Assembly (NCBI GenBank): GCA_036924285.1
Contig: JAYKYS010000017.1
Location: forward strand, 2,027,501 to 2,091,500
Source of the DNA: Asterella californica
Lineage: Eukaryota > Streptophyta > Marchantiopsida > Marchantiales > Aytoniaceae
Length of the DNA: 64,000 nucleotides
Reading direction: 5' to 3'
In this document: positions 42,867-55,050 of the stretch, piece by piece
Layout of the letters: the number at the start of each line of letters is the position of its first letter
Numbering within the stretch: the stretch's first letter is position 1
Translations under genes and position numbers: made by a program
The notes under the pieces: model-generated
Databases searched by the model: none
Told to the model about the DNA's origin: nothing
The model's input: only the letters and a program-made list of their open reading frames with translations

Positions 42867-45800
42867 CTAACGCCCTTGTTGTCCTTGTCTGCGTTTGAAT
42901 AGGTCCAATACTTCGCTCGCATGTGCGAGATCTTCCTCTGGCACCCAAGTTGCTTCTTTCAAATGGTAACCACGCCATTTGACCAAGTACTCCATCCGGT
43001 TTGATTTGCGCCGAGATCGCAAAATGGACTCCACCTCATATTCTGCTTCGCCTTGCACGACATCAGGTTGAGGCCTAAGAACCTGTTTGCGCTCCAGTCG
43101 CAAATCATCCTTGAAGTGTTTCTTTAGTAAAGAAACATGGAAAGTCGGATGCAACTGCCACTCGCGAGGAAGGTCTAAGGTATAGACGTCTTCGTGCGGA
43201 TTCTTGACAATGACAAAAGGTCCCGCGAACTTTGATGAGAACTTCGCCGATATATCCTTCGGAAGTGTGAAGTTTTTCGCACTTAACCATACTTCTTCGC
43301 CCACTTGAAACTTCACTTGCCGCCGATGTTTGTTTACCTGCTTCGTGTACCGTTGCTGCGCCTTCTCGAGGTTCTTCTTAACTTGCTCCTCGCGCCGCTG
43401 CATTGCCGCCACCAACTCTTCAGCTGATGTTTGCCGTGTTCTTGGTCGTGCCGATGTAGAACTCCCTGCAAGAGTCAAGTCAAGAGGCCCTTCTGGCTCA
43501 CGTCCGTAAGCCAGCAAGAAAGGCGATTCGCCGGTTGCCGAATGCTTCGTGGAATTGTAGCAATACTCCGCAAGACTGAGCCACTCCGCCCAATCACTTT
43601 GGTCCGCGCTCACATAATTCCTCAAGTATTGATTCAGAACCGAGTTAACTCGTTCCGTTTGCCCATCTGTTTCTGGATGAAAGGCGGTACTAAATTTTAA
43701 TTTAGTCCCTAATTTTTGGAACAAGTGTTTCCAAAAGGCACTTGTGAACTTAGAGTCTCTATCTGAAATAATACTCCGAGGTAATCCATGTGAACGCCAC
43801 CAAGTATCTAGGAACAACCGAGAAGTCGTGAACGCTGTTGCAGTGTCCAAGGTCGGAGCAAACTTCGCTAGTTTGCTAAACCGATCAACTATCACAAAAA
43901 TTGCGTTGTATCCATTCGAGTCAGGCAGAGAGGTAATGAAGTCCATGCTAATGCTTTCCCAAGGTCTGGCTGGAATCGGCAAAGGATGAAGCAATCCTTG
44001 TTTCTTCTCATAAGAAACACGATTCGCTTGACAGGTTACGCATGTTTTCACAAAGTGGGAAACATCGTCTTTCATGTGGGGCCAATAAAACTTTTTAGCG
44101 ATTACCGCTAAAGTGGACTTTTCTCCTTTATGGCCTGATAAGGGCACATCGTGAGATTCTTTTAACAACTTGGTCCTAAGTTTTCCTTGTTCCACATAAA
44201 CCCGACTTTGCTTGAACATGAGTAAACCATGTCTTAGCTGCATGTTCTGCAACTTCACCCCTCGCTTGAGTTGTTCCAAGTATTCCTTCGCTTGGTCATC
44301 GCCCATGTAACCTTCACGTATTCGCCTCTCCAAGTCTAACTCCTTAGGATACATAGCTCGCAAAATCTGTGTTGACGATGGAAGATATTCCTCCTTGCGA
44401 CTCAAGGCGTCAGGAACCACATTGTCCTTTCCCGCTTTGTGGATTAATTCCACGTTCATGAGCGCCAAGGTATCATGCCATCGTAGTTGCTTTGGCGTCA
44501 CCCGATCTTGCGTCTCAAAGTACTTGAGCGAAATGTTATCAGTATACACTTGGGTTTTGTGAAGTCCCAAGTAATGCCGCCATTTCCTCAAGCAATGAAC
44601 CACCGCGAACAGTTCCTTCTCGTGAGTCGGCCATCGACTCTCTGTCCCAGATAACTTCTTGCTTTCGTATGCTACAGGTTTTCCATCCTGCACCAACACT
44701 CCGCCAATCGCATAGTCGCTCGCGTCCGTGTGCACTTCGAATGGTTTGTCGAACTCCGGCAGCTTCAAAACTGGTGCCTTTGACAAAACAGCTTTGATCG
44801 TCTGAAACGCATCATCCACCTCCTTGGTCCAACTTACCTGTGCGTCTTTGCTCGTCCAGTCCGTCAGCGGCTTCGCGATCTTTGAAAACCCCTTCACATA
44901 CTTGCGGTAGAACTGCGCCAATCCTAAGAATCGCCGCATCCCCTTCACTGTAGTCGGAGGCTCCCAAGTCACAATCGCGTCCACCTTCTGCATATCCGGG
45001 CCGACTCCTTCTGTACTAATTACATGTCCCAAGAAGTTAATGCGCTCCAAACCAAACTCACTCTTGCCAATGTTGGCAAACAGCTTATGCTCCCGCAGCT
45101 TCGTCAACACCACCCGTAGCTGCTCCGCGTGCGACTCCAAGGTTTTGGAGTAGATCAAGATGTCGTCGATGTAAACGATGACAAACTCATCCATCTCCTC
45201 GCGAAAAATTGTGTTCATCAATGTAGTGAACGTCGAAGGGGCGTTGCAGAGTCCAAATGGCATCACCACGAATTCAAACGATCCGTATCTGGTTCGACAA
45301 GCGGTCTTCTCAACATCTGGGTCAGCTATCCGGATCTGGTAATATCCTGACTTCAAGTCTATCCTGCTGAAGTACTTCGCACCCGCTAACCTATCAAAGA
45401 GGTCATCTATCCTTGGCAAGGGATAGTTATTCTTCACCGTCACCTTATTGAGTGCACGATAATCTACGCAGAGTCGTAACTTCCCATCCTTCTTCTTTGC
45501 AAAAAGAACTGGGGCTCCATAAGGTGACTTGCTGGTTCGAATATATCCCCGCGCTAATAGCTCTCCGAGTTGTCTTTTCAACTCAAGGAGTTCCACCTGA
45601 TTGAGTCGATAAGGGGCTTTGGAAGGTGGTTCCGATCCTGGCAAGACCTCGATCTTGTGATCCACCACCCGCCTTGGAGGTAACTCATCAGGTAACTCAT
45701 CCGTCAAGACATCCTCAAACTCCTTAATCACTTCGCGAAGCACCTTCGGAAGTTTAGTTGCGTCTCCTGATGTTTTCTCTTGTCTGTCACCCGCCATCAA

Positions 45801-47444
45801 ATCTGCAACCCGCATCAAACACATGACCCCATCGGTGAAGTCCATCTGTTTGCTTTTGATCAAATTCACTGCAAAGTCATCAATCTTCCGCGCCTTCCGG
45901 ATCAGCCTCACTCCCAGCTTCCGCCCTTTAACTCTAACGTTTAACCTTAAAGGTTTCCGCCTAAGTTCCACTTCAAACCTGTCCAAGAAAGTGTTCCCCA
46001 AAACCGCATGGATATCATCCATCTCGCACACCATGAAGTTCTCTGTGAACTCCAACTTCCCACACGCAAATCGTACGTCCAAGGCCACTTCAGAAGTTTG
46101 GTACGTCTTGCCTTTGGCAAAGCGTACTTGAATAGGCTTGTCCGCCTTGGAGGTAGACAAGCCCAACTTCTTCACCAACTTTGGACTTATGAAGGAGTGA
46201 GTCGCTCCTGTGTCCACAAGAAAAGTAACATCACGGTTAGCAACCTTGGCTTGTAGATACATCAGTCCCGGCGTCTTCTTCGTGGTTCTCAAGGTCACAG
46301 TCATCTGGCCCTCCAACAAGTCCTTTGCAACAAATGCATTCATGCTACAGTTACTAACCTTAGGTTTCGTACACCCCTTAGCAATGTGACCCGCCTCGCC
46401 ACAGTTGTAACAAGTAAACTTAGCGCCATTGCCTTTCTGAGGTGTCTGCCCCTTAGGTTTTACTCCTGTTTGCTGCCGCTTTGCTGCCGGGGCAGAAGTA
46501 TCCTTCCGATCCTTCTCACCCCCATCCCATTGTCGCTTGAAGCCCTTGTTCTTCTTCTGGAACTTGTCCGTGCTGCGAGGTTCAAAAGGTTTTTGTTGCT
46601 GGACTTCATCGTCCCCAATTCGCTCCGCTAGCTTCAAAAGTTCGGCACTTGTCGCAGGTAGCTCCGGCATCCAAAAGAGAGCCTTCTCCGAGCTGGACTT
46701 GAGTCCCCCAATGAATATACATATTTTGGTCTCCTCAGTCCACTTGGAGAACGAATCCAGTTTGGCACTGAACTCACGCACATAAGCACTTAGGGTCCCT
46801 GTCTGCTTCAGCCGAACTAATTCAACACCGTCCCGAATCCTCTGATACTCCGGAGTGAATCGTCCCGCGAGCAACTCCTTGAACTCCTTCCAACCAAGCG
46901 CCGAGACGGTCAAGGCATGCTCATCCCTGTATGCGGTCCACCAGAGAAGCGCATGGTCCTTCAAGAACGTAACCGCCGCTCTCACTTTGTCTGACTCCTG
47001 AGCCTGATGCGCTTCAAAGTATAGGTCTAACTCGGTTAAGAAATCCTTAACCTTGCGAGCCCGTCCTATACATGTAAACGGAGTCGGCAAATTCGTCTTA
47101 CAAAGCTTTCTGATAGACGAGGAACTTCCTTGGCCTGCCTCAAGCTCAGCGATACGTTTATCCCTCGAGGCCATCCCTTCCTGCATGGTCTTCATCATTT
47201 TGATGAGTTCCGCATACAAGGCTCCTTGACTTCCCGCGCCTGCATCGTTGGGCACCGTTGGCAAGACTCCATCTTGCTGCAGCGGTGCCACAGCTGGAAC
47301 TGGGCTTCCTTGACGTTGGGGCGAAGGTTGTCGGTTATCGTCCCCTGACTGTACCTCGGGGATAGCTCGAGTCGATCTGGTCCCGGTGTCAGCCGCTCCA
47401 CGTTTCTCGGTCTTCCTCCTGGAACTCTGTCCGACGTCGGCCAT
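42867..47444 (-). CDS. Chromovirus Gag-Pol polyprotein with chromodomain
   Basis: Intact 1,525-residue polyprotein. Gag has a capsid region (about 120-290) and a CCHC knuckle [14 protein letters not shown] (about 342-355). Protease VDTGATHS (about 413). RT with YIDDIL (about 756). RNase [11 protein letters not shown] (about 902). Integrase zinc finger (about 1095-1140) and DDE core: MDFITSLP (about 1166), SDRDSKF (about 1225), TERVNS (about 1262). A C-terminal chromodomain ([21 protein letters not shown], about 1490-1510) would steer integration to marked chromatin. The order PR-RT-RH-IN plus chromodomain defines a chromovirus. Gag and pol share one frame. The ATG at 47442-47444 is the first in frame after the primer site. 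Confidence 0.95.
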   Translation of the reverse strand: MADVGQSSRRKTEKRGAADTGTRSTRAIPEVQSGDDNRQPSPQRQGSPVPAVAPLQQDGVLPTVPNDAGAGSQGALYAELIKMMKTMQEGMASRDKRIAELEAGQGSSSSIRKLCKTNLPTPFTCIGRARKVKDFLTELDLYFEAHQAQESDKVRAAVTFLKDHALLWWTAYRDEHALTVSALGWKEFKELLAGRFTPEYQRIRDGVELVRLKQTGTLSAYVREFSAKLDSFSKWTEETKICIFIGGLKSSSEKALFWMPELPATSAELLKLAERIGDDEVQQQKPFEPRSTDKFQKKNKGFKRQWDGGEKDRKDTSAPAAKRQQTGVKPKGQTPQKGNGAKFTCYNCGEAGHIAKGCTKPKVSNCSMNAFVAKDLLEGQMTVTLRTTKKTPGLMYLQAKVANRDVTFLVDTGATHSFISPKLVKKLGLSTSKADKPIQVRFAKGKTYQTSEVALDVRFACGKLEFTENFMVCEMDDIHAVLGNTFLDRFEVELRRKPLRLNVRVKGRKLGVRLIRKARKIDDFAVNLIKSKQMDFTDGVMCLMRVADLMAGDRQEKTSGDATKLPKVLREVIKEFEDVLTDELPDELPPRRVVDHKIEVLPGSEPPSKAPYRLNQVELLELKRQLGELLARGYIRTSKSPYGAPVLFAKKKDGKLRLCVDYRALNKVTVKNNYPLPRIDDLFDRLAGAKYFSRIDLKSGYYQIRIADPDVEKTACRTRYGSFEFVVMPFGLCNAPSTFTTLMNTIFREEMDEFVIVYIDDILIYSKTLESHAEQLRVVLTKLREHKLFANIGKSEFGLERINFLGHVISTEGVGPDMQKVDAIVTWEPPTTVKGMRRFLGLAQFYRKYVKGFSKIAKPLTDWTSKDAQVSWTKEVDDAFQTIKAVLSKAPVLKLPEFDKPFEVHTDASDYAIGGVLVQDGKPVAYESKKLSGTESRWPTHEKELFAVVHCLRKWRHYLGLHKTQVYTDNISLKYFETQDRVTPKQLRWHDTLALMNVELIHKAGKDNVVPDALSRKEEYLPSSTQILRAMYPKELDLERRIREGYMGDDQAKEYLEQLKRGVKLQNMQLRHGLLMFKQSRVYVEQGKLRTKLLKESHDVPLSGHKGEKSTLAVIAKKFYWPHMKDDVSHFVKTCVTCQANRVSYEKKQGLLHPLPIPARPWESISMDFITSLPDSNGYNAIFVIVDRFSKLAKFAPTLDTATAFTTSRLFLDTWWRSHGLPRSIISDRDSKFTSAFWKHLFQKLGTKLKFSTAFHPETDGQTERVNSVLNQYLRNYVSADQSDWAEWLSLAEYCYNSTKHSATGESPFLLAYGREPEGPLDLTLAGSSTSARPRTRQTSAEELVAAMQRREEQVKKNLEKAQQRYTKQVNKHRRQVKFQVGEEVWLSAKNFTLPKDISAKFSSKFAGPFVIVKNPHEDVYTLDLPREWQLHPTFHVSLLKKHFKDDLRLERKQVLRPQPDVVQGEAEYEVESILRSRRKSNRMEYLVKWRGYHLKEATWVPEEDLAHASEVLDLFKRRQGQQGR

Positions 47445-47551
47445 CGCTCCAAGTGTTCACCTAGAAACGCTGATCCGCTTCGTGTCTTGCGTCCCTCCTC
47501 AAGCGTCCAGCCTTCAGCCGCTACCTCAAGTTCTCGCTCACCGAAGCGTTC

Positions 47552-47563
47552 GCTCTGATACCA
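47552..47563 (-). promoter_or_regulatory. Chromovirus C primer binding site (tRNA-iMet)
   Basis: Minus-strand TGGTATCAGAGC, two bases from the 5' LTR end. Confidence 0.9.
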
Positions 47564-47565
47564 CT

Positions 47566-48684
47566 TTTCGCGCACCTACCGCCTTGTTGCGCCAACGGAA
47601 GCTCTAGCTCAGTAGGTCGCAAACTTTACACCGCTAACCTGCAAACACAATCACAAGTTAGCGTCCATGCACCACTTACCTTAGTTCTGGTTGGTCCAGA
47701 CCGGAGCCGGACCGTCTTCCTAATCATCAAGCTCAGCAATCCTAAGTCCCGACTTAGATCCGCCTAAGTCGGTCCCAAACATGAGCAAGTCACAATATGA
47801 CTTGGGGCGGACTTCCCATAAAGTCCAGGGTCCTAAACGGTGCCTCCAGCACACCTAGCGGCCCAACCGCCCGTGATGTCCGTCTGGGTCTAGGCTCCCG
47901 AACGGTGGTCTAACCCGCCGACTCGTTCCCTAGTCTTGCCCCAGCCCTTACATCGTTCCTAAGTCTAGACGTCCAAGTCTAGATCGGAACGTGCCTTGGA
48001 ACTGGCCCAGCCATCACCTCATGCCCCCAGAGTCCGCCCGCCGAACCCTGAGGTCGGGTGACTCGTCCTGGCCCACCCAGGCATCGAGCCCCCCCTCATA
48101 TATACTTCTGGGGATCGGCGGCCCCGCCCTCCTCTTTGGTCCCTGAAAATTATACCACAACCCGATTGTGGTTCGGCCATAACTTCCAGCTCGGAGGTCA
48201 GATCGAGGAGTGTTATATATCACTGGAAAGCTCTCGACGAGACCTTTCCAATGATACCTCACTCGCCTCGAGATCTTACGTGGAGCTCCGTCCACGACCT
48301 AAAACGTCCCTGGAGCTCCAACACTTAGCAGTTTTTCCGAAAACCTGTGGTCCAGACCCAGGGTCGAACCCTGTGGTTCGTCTGCATCTCGGACCCACGT
48401 CTCGGTCCCACGTCTCAGACACACGTCTGAGACTCATGTTTCAGCCTGTTCCCAGACTCGCCCCCTTAGGTCAGCGTTCGTCTGGGGCCCTCTTGGGGTA
48501 GGCCATTATGTCCTAACCCAAGGTTCTAACCTTGGTTCAGAGAACCACTTAGGGTTCTTCTGATCCCGACTTCCCGGCCAAGCCGTTAAGTCATGTGATC
48601 TCGCAGCGTTCACAACCTAGCGCAAGTCCGCTAGAGTTCTGTTGTTCGCGTCTGCGCTCGATCTTGAGAATGAGGGGTGCGACA
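47566..48684 (-). repeat. Chromovirus C 5' LTR
   Basis: 1,119 bp. Differs from the 3' LTR by a 13-bp insertion in a CCCACGTCTC repeat near 48400, a 4-bp insertion near 48595, and a few substitutions. Confidence 0.93.
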
Positions 48685-48689
48685 TAAAG

Positions 48690-48873
48690 ACTAGTTGGTT
48701 ATTCTAAACCCGTCCGACGGTTATCCAATCCTTGGTGTTTATTAGTGAAAAGTTTAACGAATTGGATCTGGAGATACAAATATAGTACACAGGTCTTCAG
48801 GGAGGTTCACGTTCGGCGATTCATTGGCTAGAGACGGACGACTCAATTCCGTGATCTGCAGTCAAACGTTACA
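48690..48873 (+). repeat. Gypsy D 5' LTR, second part
   Basis: Follows the TAAAG duplication made by element C and ends ACGTTACA two bases before a primer site. It is the right end of the LTR begun at 40264. Confidence 0.6.
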
Positions 48874-48875
48874 GT

Positions 48876-48887
48876 TGGTATCAGAGC
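48876..48887 (+). promoter_or_regulatory. Gypsy D primer binding site (tRNA-iMet)
   Basis: TGGTATCAGAGC, two bases after the LTR end. Confidence 0.85.
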
Positions 48888-48923
48888 AGGTTCAGGTTGA
48901 ATCTTTACTGAATATCATTGACA

Positions 48924-50130
48924 ATGGAAGCTGTGCCGACTGGGATGGACGAGATGAAAGCGTTTCTGAAGAAGTTGGAAGGCCGACTTGAGCAAGTGGA
49001 AGCTGAGAACAAGGTGCTTAAGGCGGATTTATTTCAAGCAAAAGCGACACAGGAGAAGGAAGCATAGGTCCCTGTACGCAAGCCGAGCAAGTCAAAGATC
49101 TGGCGCTGCTAGGTGAAGGAGCAGTTGATGCTACTCAAGCAGATAATAATGAAAATGAGTCACAGAAGGCGCAAGAGAATGTTGCGGAAAGCAGCTCAGC
49201 CAAAGAAGGGCACAAGCGGAAAGTGAAATGGACTGAACCAGCAACGCCATCAGTCTTTAATGGTGAGAAAAGCTTTTCCAAGTTTGAGTTATGGGTTACT
49301 GAGTTGAAGAATTACTTGGAGAACTTCGATGAGCGCAGCTGGTTCACCTATGCTGTTAGTAGACTGGAAGGAGAGGCTAAAGAATGGTATGGAGGTCAAC
49401 AGCGGATGAGGAGTTTGAATGGTACAACTCCTATGTCCACTTGACCAGAGCTGAAGGATGAACTCCGAAGACATTTGATACCAGTGGATGAAGCTACACA
49501 GTTTCGACTAGAGCTCATTCATCTGAGACAGACATGGAGTATCAGAAAGTACTTCCAGCGATTTTCTGAGTTGGTTACTCGTTTACATATGGTGGATCGC
49601 ACCGACTTGCTGTTTCACTTGAAGAAAGGTCTGCAAGGATTCTATGCTAGTGTGTTTGATAGCTGGGTTATGTTTCACAAGTCTGAGGACATGCAAGACT
49701 TGTTTGCATATTTGGAAGCAGCAGAGAACACTAGGGAGCGTAACTATACAGTGAAGCCTTCCAAGTTTCTGTGTGGAACAAGTGGTGGCGAGCTTAGTAG
49801 AGGATTTTGGCACAATCCTCAAGGACAGATAGCGTCCTCTCAGAGTAGAGGTGGTAGAGGACGTGGTGGTGGAAAATTTGATGCATCTGGAAGAGGATTT
49901 TCTCGTGGATCTCAGCAGCGAGGAGTTGCTCGTGGTCCTATTCAAACACGACCTACTGGATCTTATGCATCCAATGCAGGATCCAACCAAGCTTCGACTT
50001 CATGTGCTAAGAGCAATGGAGCTAGCAGTGCTACACCTTCAAGGACGATCATCTGTTTTTGATGCGGACGGGATGGTCATATCGCTCGTGATTGTCCTCA
50101 ATGTTCAACAACGAGCCACATGCGTGAATT
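48924..50130 (+). pseudogene. Gypsy D gag
   Basis: ATG 48924 opens a coiled N-terminus (EGRLEQVEAENKVLKADL) that stops at a TAG near 49066. The capsid part continues at 49223-49990 (FELWVTELKNYLENF, VSRLEGEAKEWYGG, LIPVDEATQFRLELIHLRQ) with another stop at about 49442. A Gly/Arg-rich linker leads to a CCHC knuckle (CGRDGHIARDC) with a TGA just before it. Several stops mark it as dead. Confidence 0.85.
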
Positions 50131-52438
50131 GACAGCTGAAGAGACAACCAGTGTTGAAGAACTTGTTGAGGCATCTACTGGAGCAGAGGTATGTGCTGGT
50201 GAGCATTTGATAGAACATGGAGATTTTCTGCCGTGGATTGAAGTGAAAATAAGAAACCAACGGTGTTGTTTGCTTATTGATACTAGAGCAGATATGAATG
50301 TCTTGGATGAAAAACTGGTCAAGATCTTAGAGGTGACTAGAATCAAGATCATGAGCCCGTTGGTGATAAGGTTTGTGCAAGGTAGCACAACCGTTACGGA
50401 AAAGCTCATGAGTGTTCTTATTATCGTTGGAGGGGTAACTAGGAAGCATGAGTTTTTATGTATGAGCTTAGGTGACACGATGGAGGATATCTTGTCTTGG
50501 TTACAAGAAACTAAAGCCAAGCTAGATGTTCAAGAAAGAAACGTCATTGTCATGGATCGATGGGGCTTGGGTCAACCACATCCATTGATCATTAAAGAGA
50601 GACCTAAGGAGCCAAACCATGCTGTCCGTAGGTTCCAACAAGCCAAGGTGGCATTTCAGATCTGCACAGCTAGACAGTTTGGAAAGCAGATCAAGTCGGT
50701 TGACGAAGCTTGAGTTGCAGTGATGTCTAAACCTAAGGTAGAGACAGATGAGGAAGAACGTGTTGCTGCTCTTCTCATACATCCTGATATGCAAGCATTG
50801 ATTGAGAGGTATTCTCACATAATGCCGGATCAATTACCAACAAGACTTCCTCCGAGGAGAGCCTTGGATCATGCTATTGATCTGGTTCCTGAGGTTACCC
50901 TATTGCAGTGCCATCAAGACGCATGTCGTTTGATGAGCTGACAAGCTGAAGACTCAGTTGAAAGAGTTGGTAGCTCAGGATATCTTATGACCTAGTATAT
51001 CACCTTATGCTGCCCCGGTGTTGTTCGTGACCAAGACGGATGGTGGTATTTGCATGTGTGCAGACTACCGTGCACTTAATAAGGTTACTGTCAAGAACAA
51101 GTACTCTCTTCCTCTCATGAGTGAAACCACCGATCAATTGATCACAAGAAGGTACTTCACCAAGTTAGATCTTCGTTCTGGATATCACCAAATCCGGATC
51201 AAAGAAGGAGATGAAGAAAAGACAGTTGTAAGGACGAGGTATGGCTTGTTTGAGTATACAGTGTTGCCGTTTGGATTGTCCAATGCACCTGGTACTTTTT
51301 ACAGGTTGATGAATGAGATCTTCAGAGATCTCTTGGATGAGAGCATTATCATGTACTTAGATGATATTATCATCTTCTCATCCACTTGGGATCAACATCT
51401 AGCAGATGTTGAAACAGTGTTTAAGCGCCTGGAAGAATATCAACTCTACCTCAAGAAGAGCAAGTGTTCTTTTGGACAAGAGAGTGTGGTGTTTCTAGGA
51501 TGTTTGATCGATGCGTAAGGTATTCATCCTAACAGGGCTAAGATTCGAGCCATTGTTGAATGGAAGAGACCTGAGAGTGTTCATGAGCTCAGATCTTTTC
51601 TTGGGTTAGCTACATACTTTCGGCGTTTTGTTTATAAGTTTGCGCATAAAGCCGTACCTTTGTTTGGCTTATTGCGCAAGGCTTCCAAGGTTGTTTGGAA
51701 TCCAGCAGCTGAAAGAACGTTTCAAGGGTTGAAACAAGCACTGACAGAGATGCCCGTGCTAGCTCTTCCAAAGATGAGAGAACCTTTCGAAGTTCACACA
51801 GATGCTTCTCAATGGACCATTGGAGGCGTGTTGATGCAAGGAAAGCATCCAGTGGCTTACGAAAGTCACAAGTTTTTAGAAACATAAGCAAAATGACCTG
51901 CTCATGAACAAGAAATGTTCGCAGTTGTTCATTGTCTGAAGCGTTGAGAGCATTATTTGTTACCAAGCAAAGTTACCGTTGTGACGGACTGCGAGAGTAA
52001 TACCTACTTTCAGAGTAAACCCCGTTTGTCCCGCAAACAACAGAGATGGCAAGTAGAACTTGCACGTTTTGATATCGAATGATGATATCAAAAGGGGAAG
52101 GAAAATATTCCAGCGGATGTGTTAAGCAGACGTGTCCAGACGTTAACAACCCAAGACACAAGTGAAGAGCTTTTGGATCGAATCAGACAAGCATTGCCAG
52201 ACGATTCTCAAGCTCAACGCTGGACCAGCCAACAAGAAAGAGATCCATTGATACGTAATCTCTCATTTCGCAATGGCCTTTGGTTTTATAAGCAAACCAA
52301 GGTCTATGTTCCAGCTGGATCTCTAAGGACACTAGTCATGCAAGAATGTCATGGTTGTGAACTAGCTAGACATGGAAGACAGAATAGAACGTTACAACGA
52401 GTTAAAGAGCAGTTCTATTGACCGTCCATGTTGGAAGA
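50131..52438 (+). pseudogene. Gypsy D pol (protease, RT, RNase H, start of integrase)
   Basis: The protease active site reads IDTRAD where D-T-G is expected. RT is nearly complete ([19 protein letters not shown] at about 51354), with a stop at about 51516. RNase H (HTDASQWTIGG, about 51796) and the linker are broken by several stops. The integrase zinc finger begins (HGRQNRTLQRVKEQFY) and is cut by element E at 52439. Parts of RT lie close to the chromovirus RT, but motifs differ (YLDD against YIDD). Confidence 0.85.
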
Positions 52439-53214
52439 TGTAACAACCCAGAGAACACAAAGTATCGGAAATAGTAAATAAAGGATCGTTCCCACGAAGA
52501 TACAGTTAACAATTACACAAAACACAGTACTACAACGTCACAATGATAATTCAGATAGTTTTCTGTTATTCTCACGGAATGGAATAATATCCGGATGAGA
52601 GTTTAAGTCTGATAAGAAACCAAACCCAAGCAAAACCTGATAAATCGAATACAAACAACAATGAAATAGTTCTTTGATCAGGGACCCTTCCAACAACATA
52701 TAAAAGATTCGAGAAGATAGATGTATGAGTAAATGAGGTAGCAAAATACTGCTGAAATGTTACTAGTCTTCTTCTGAAAAGACAGAAGAATACAGATTTC
52801 ACATCAAGGTTCAAAGAATAAGCCCCTACTCTTCCTAAGAAGTGTTCTTCCTACTAAATCCTCACTCTTAAGAATCCCACTTATTTGAAGAAGCCAAACT
52901 TAAGACGAAGCCACCATGTTCCGAACTCTTCTTACAATTTAACTTATGCTCTTCCACTTCACAGTAACTAATATGTTCTCAGATTCTCGAAATGTCCTTC
53001 ACTTAAAATAGCTCGAAGACTCTCTTCGCCGAAGGCCAACTTTGCTCATCTGCATCAATCAGATTTACACCTGCGAAAGCAAACTACGTCCTTCGTAGGT
53101 AAATTTGCCTTCGCTCACTTTTCTCACACTCTCACTCCGCAATCTTGCGCAATTGAAAATTATAAAACAAAAATTGAAAACATGGAAAAGGTAAAATGTC
53201 AGAGACTCGCATTG

Positions 53215-53223
53215 CTTATATAG
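53215..53223 (-). promoter_or_regulatory. Gypsy E LTR TATA box
   Basis: Minus-strand GGCTATATAAGC, about 65 nt downstream of the accessory ORF stop and about 780 nt before the LTR end. Confidence 0.55.
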
Positions 53224-53286
53224 CCCTTCGCCCTAAGATGGCGGATCTCATTTCCTACAAAAGATGATTACATCTGAATCGTACGA

Positions 53287-55050
53287 TCACGTCCCCCTAG
53301 TTGGCGGAACCGCAGTATCTACTCTACCTAACTGTAAAGAGTGTCCTATACTGGCTAAGGTAAACTTAATTGTCTCCCTAAGCTCCTTCAAATCTCGTAT
53401 GATTCTCTCACCTACTCTAACTATCCTACTCTTCGCCGAAGGATCCGACGCTACTGTTAACTCTGTTCGAAGTCGCTGGAGAAGCTCGAGCTCTGTCTCG
53501 TTAAGCTCGGTGGCAAAGTATGTCGTCGCAATCTCGTCTACCTTCGCCCGGAGCTCTTCGTTCTTCACTTCAACAATCTCCTTCGCTTTCTCTGCCTTGG
53601 CTAGCTCCTCATCCTTGGTAGCCAACTGCTCTAGAACAGCGTCCCTCTCTGACTTCATGTCATGGAAGCGCGAAGTCATAAGGTTGAGCTTCGCCTGCCA
53701 ATCCTGTATCTCCTTCGAAGCATTCACCTGGTCCTCCGATCTAGCAACCACCAAGGTGTCTCGCTCCGCAGTCAACTTCGCAACCTCGACCGAAGAGTCA
53801 TCAATCTTCTTCATTAGTTTGTCTTTCTCCGTAAGCCATCCCTGTCTTCCGAAGTGTACTGCACTGAGAAGATCACTAAGGGATAAAGGTATCTTCGTCT
53901 CATTCTCGTATTCCTGACGCTGCATGTCCAACTCTGCCAAAATAAGTAGTGCCGTGCCGCTCAAGAACTCCAGCGTCTTCTCGAACATCTGCAACTCCTT
54001 CCCTATGCTTGGATCTTTTGATGCCGAAGTCGTGGCATCGTTAGGACAGGATGAAGGTCGAGGGACTTCCGAAGGAGGTTCCCGAAGTGTAGCACCCGAA
54101 GGTACTCTTCGTATCACAAACTCCTCCTGATCTCTATCCGGCTGACTCGCTCTTGGACCCGTCTCTCTTAAAATCTCCACTAAAGACGATTGTTCTGCAG
54201 TCTGCACCTCTTCGGCTCCTCCGTCCGAAGTCGTAGTTGTCCTTTTCGTCTTCTTCTTCTGTCGAGAAGTCGCTGAAGTCCCCGCCTTCGTCATCTTCCT
54301 CTTCGCCCGGGTGCTAGGTCCCGCCGAAGTTACCGGAGTTGCCATTTCTTCTCTTTGAGGAGTTGGCTCCATCACACGCTCATCTTCCGATATCGTTCTT
54401 CGGTCGAACTTCTCCTCTTCTTCTGGGGATAACAATTTCATTCCTCGATAGAAGAACACTGCAAACGCTGCGAAGTAGGTAGATCCACCATCCTCAAAGT
54501 TGGCATACATCTTCTGAACGTGATCGTGAAAGATCTTCGCCCAATACGCTCTCCTTTCTTCGAAGATCTTCTCGATGAAGTTAATCTGCCAATTGGCCAG
54601 ATAAGAAGTACTTTGCGGTTTGAAGATGGTGTTAAGGGCGATCGCAACATCTCTCTTGAAAGGATCGATAAAACTGTGCACCTTGAACCCATTCGATCCT
54701 ATCGTCGACGTTGAGAAAAGTTCTTCGTACTTCGCCACTTCATCCGAAGACGGCTTGCAGGTGCTATCGTACATCAAGTCGCCTGGCTTTCCTGCATCAT
54801 CGGTTCCTAGGGCGTAACTCCAATTATCCAAAGTCCAGTTGTTCGGCCTCGCCCGAAGGTCGTCAGAGGGGTCTCCCTTACAGATGAGTATCTCCTGTAA
54901 TAGCTCTGAAGAGATCACTCCCCAGTTTTCGAGCAGGAACGCCATCCCCATCTCTTCGAGTCGTTCTCGATACGGACTGAAGTCCGACCACTTCGTCGCA
55001 ATGATCTTCAACTTCGGCTTCTTTGCTGTCTGCATTCCCCTCATCTTCAC
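53287..55050 (-). CDS. Accessory ORF of gypsy E: NLS-like basic region plus coiled coil
   Basis: Intact 587-codon frame, same strand as pol and downstream of it. Residues 1-215 form an unrecognised globular region with many aromatics (FLLENWGVISSELLQEILI, NWQINFIEKIFEERRAYW). Residues about 245-275 are basic and NLS-like (TRAKRKMTKAG, RQKKKTKR). Residues about 280-350 are disordered and acidic/Pro-rich. Residues about 400-560 are a long Glu/Lys/Ala/Leu coiled coil (AKLTAERDTLVVARSEDQ, EQLATKDEELAKAEKAKE). No signal peptide, membrane segment or CCHC box is seen, so it is not an obvious envelope. Athila-type elements often carry an extra ORF after pol, and this may be the counterpart. Function unknown; a DNA- or chromatin-associated role is a guess from the basic stretch. 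Confidence 0.7.
   Translation of the reverse strand: MKMRGMQTAKKPKLKIIATKWSDFSPYRERLEEMGMAFLLENWGVISSELLQEILICKGDPSDDLRARPNNWTLDNWSYALGTDDAGKPGDLMYDSTCKPSSDEVAKYEELFSTSTIGSNGFKVHSFIDPFKRDVAIALNTIFKPQSTSYLANWQINFIEKIFEERRAYWAKIFHDHVQKMYANFEDGGSTYFAAFAVFFYRGMKLLSPEEEEKFDRRTISEDERVMEPTPQREEMATPVTSAGPSTRAKRKMTKAGTSATSRQKKKTKRTTTTSDGGAEEVQTAEQSSLVEILRETGPRASQPDRDQEEFVIRRVPSGATLREPPSEVPRPSSCPNDATTSASKDPSIGKELQMFEKTLEFLSGTALLILAELDMQRQEYENETKIPLSLSDLLSAVHFGRQGWLTEKDKLMKKIDDSSVEVAKLTAERDTLVVARSEDQVNASKEIQDWQAKLNLMTSRFHDMKSERDAVLEQLATKDEELAKAEKAKEIVEVKNEELRAKVDEIATTYFATELNETELELLQRLRTELTVASDPSAKSRIVRVGERIIRDLKELRETIKFTLASIGHSLQLGRVDTAVPPTRGT

Larger units (their letters stand above)
41034..48684 (-). 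mobile_element. Chromovirus C: full-length Ty3/gypsy element with intact ORF
   Basis: 7.65 kb. LTRs are 41034-42135 and 47566-48684; the second is 17 bp longer through two small insertions. The target duplication is TAAAG (41029-41033 and 48685-48689). LTR ends in element orientation are TGTCGC...GCGCGAAA. Primer site GCTCTGATACCA at 47552-47563 is two bases from the LTR. A single 1,525-codon ORF is intact. It is inserted in the 5' LTR of gypsy D. Confidence 0.95.

Noticed and set aside
53264..53917. 217-codon Ser-rich plus-strand frame
   Set aside because: Antisense of the coiled-coil coding region of the element E accessory ORF.
53287..55050. Envelope-like gene in element E
   Set aside because: No signal peptide, membrane segment or furin-like site; the long coiled coil and basic patch point elsewhere.
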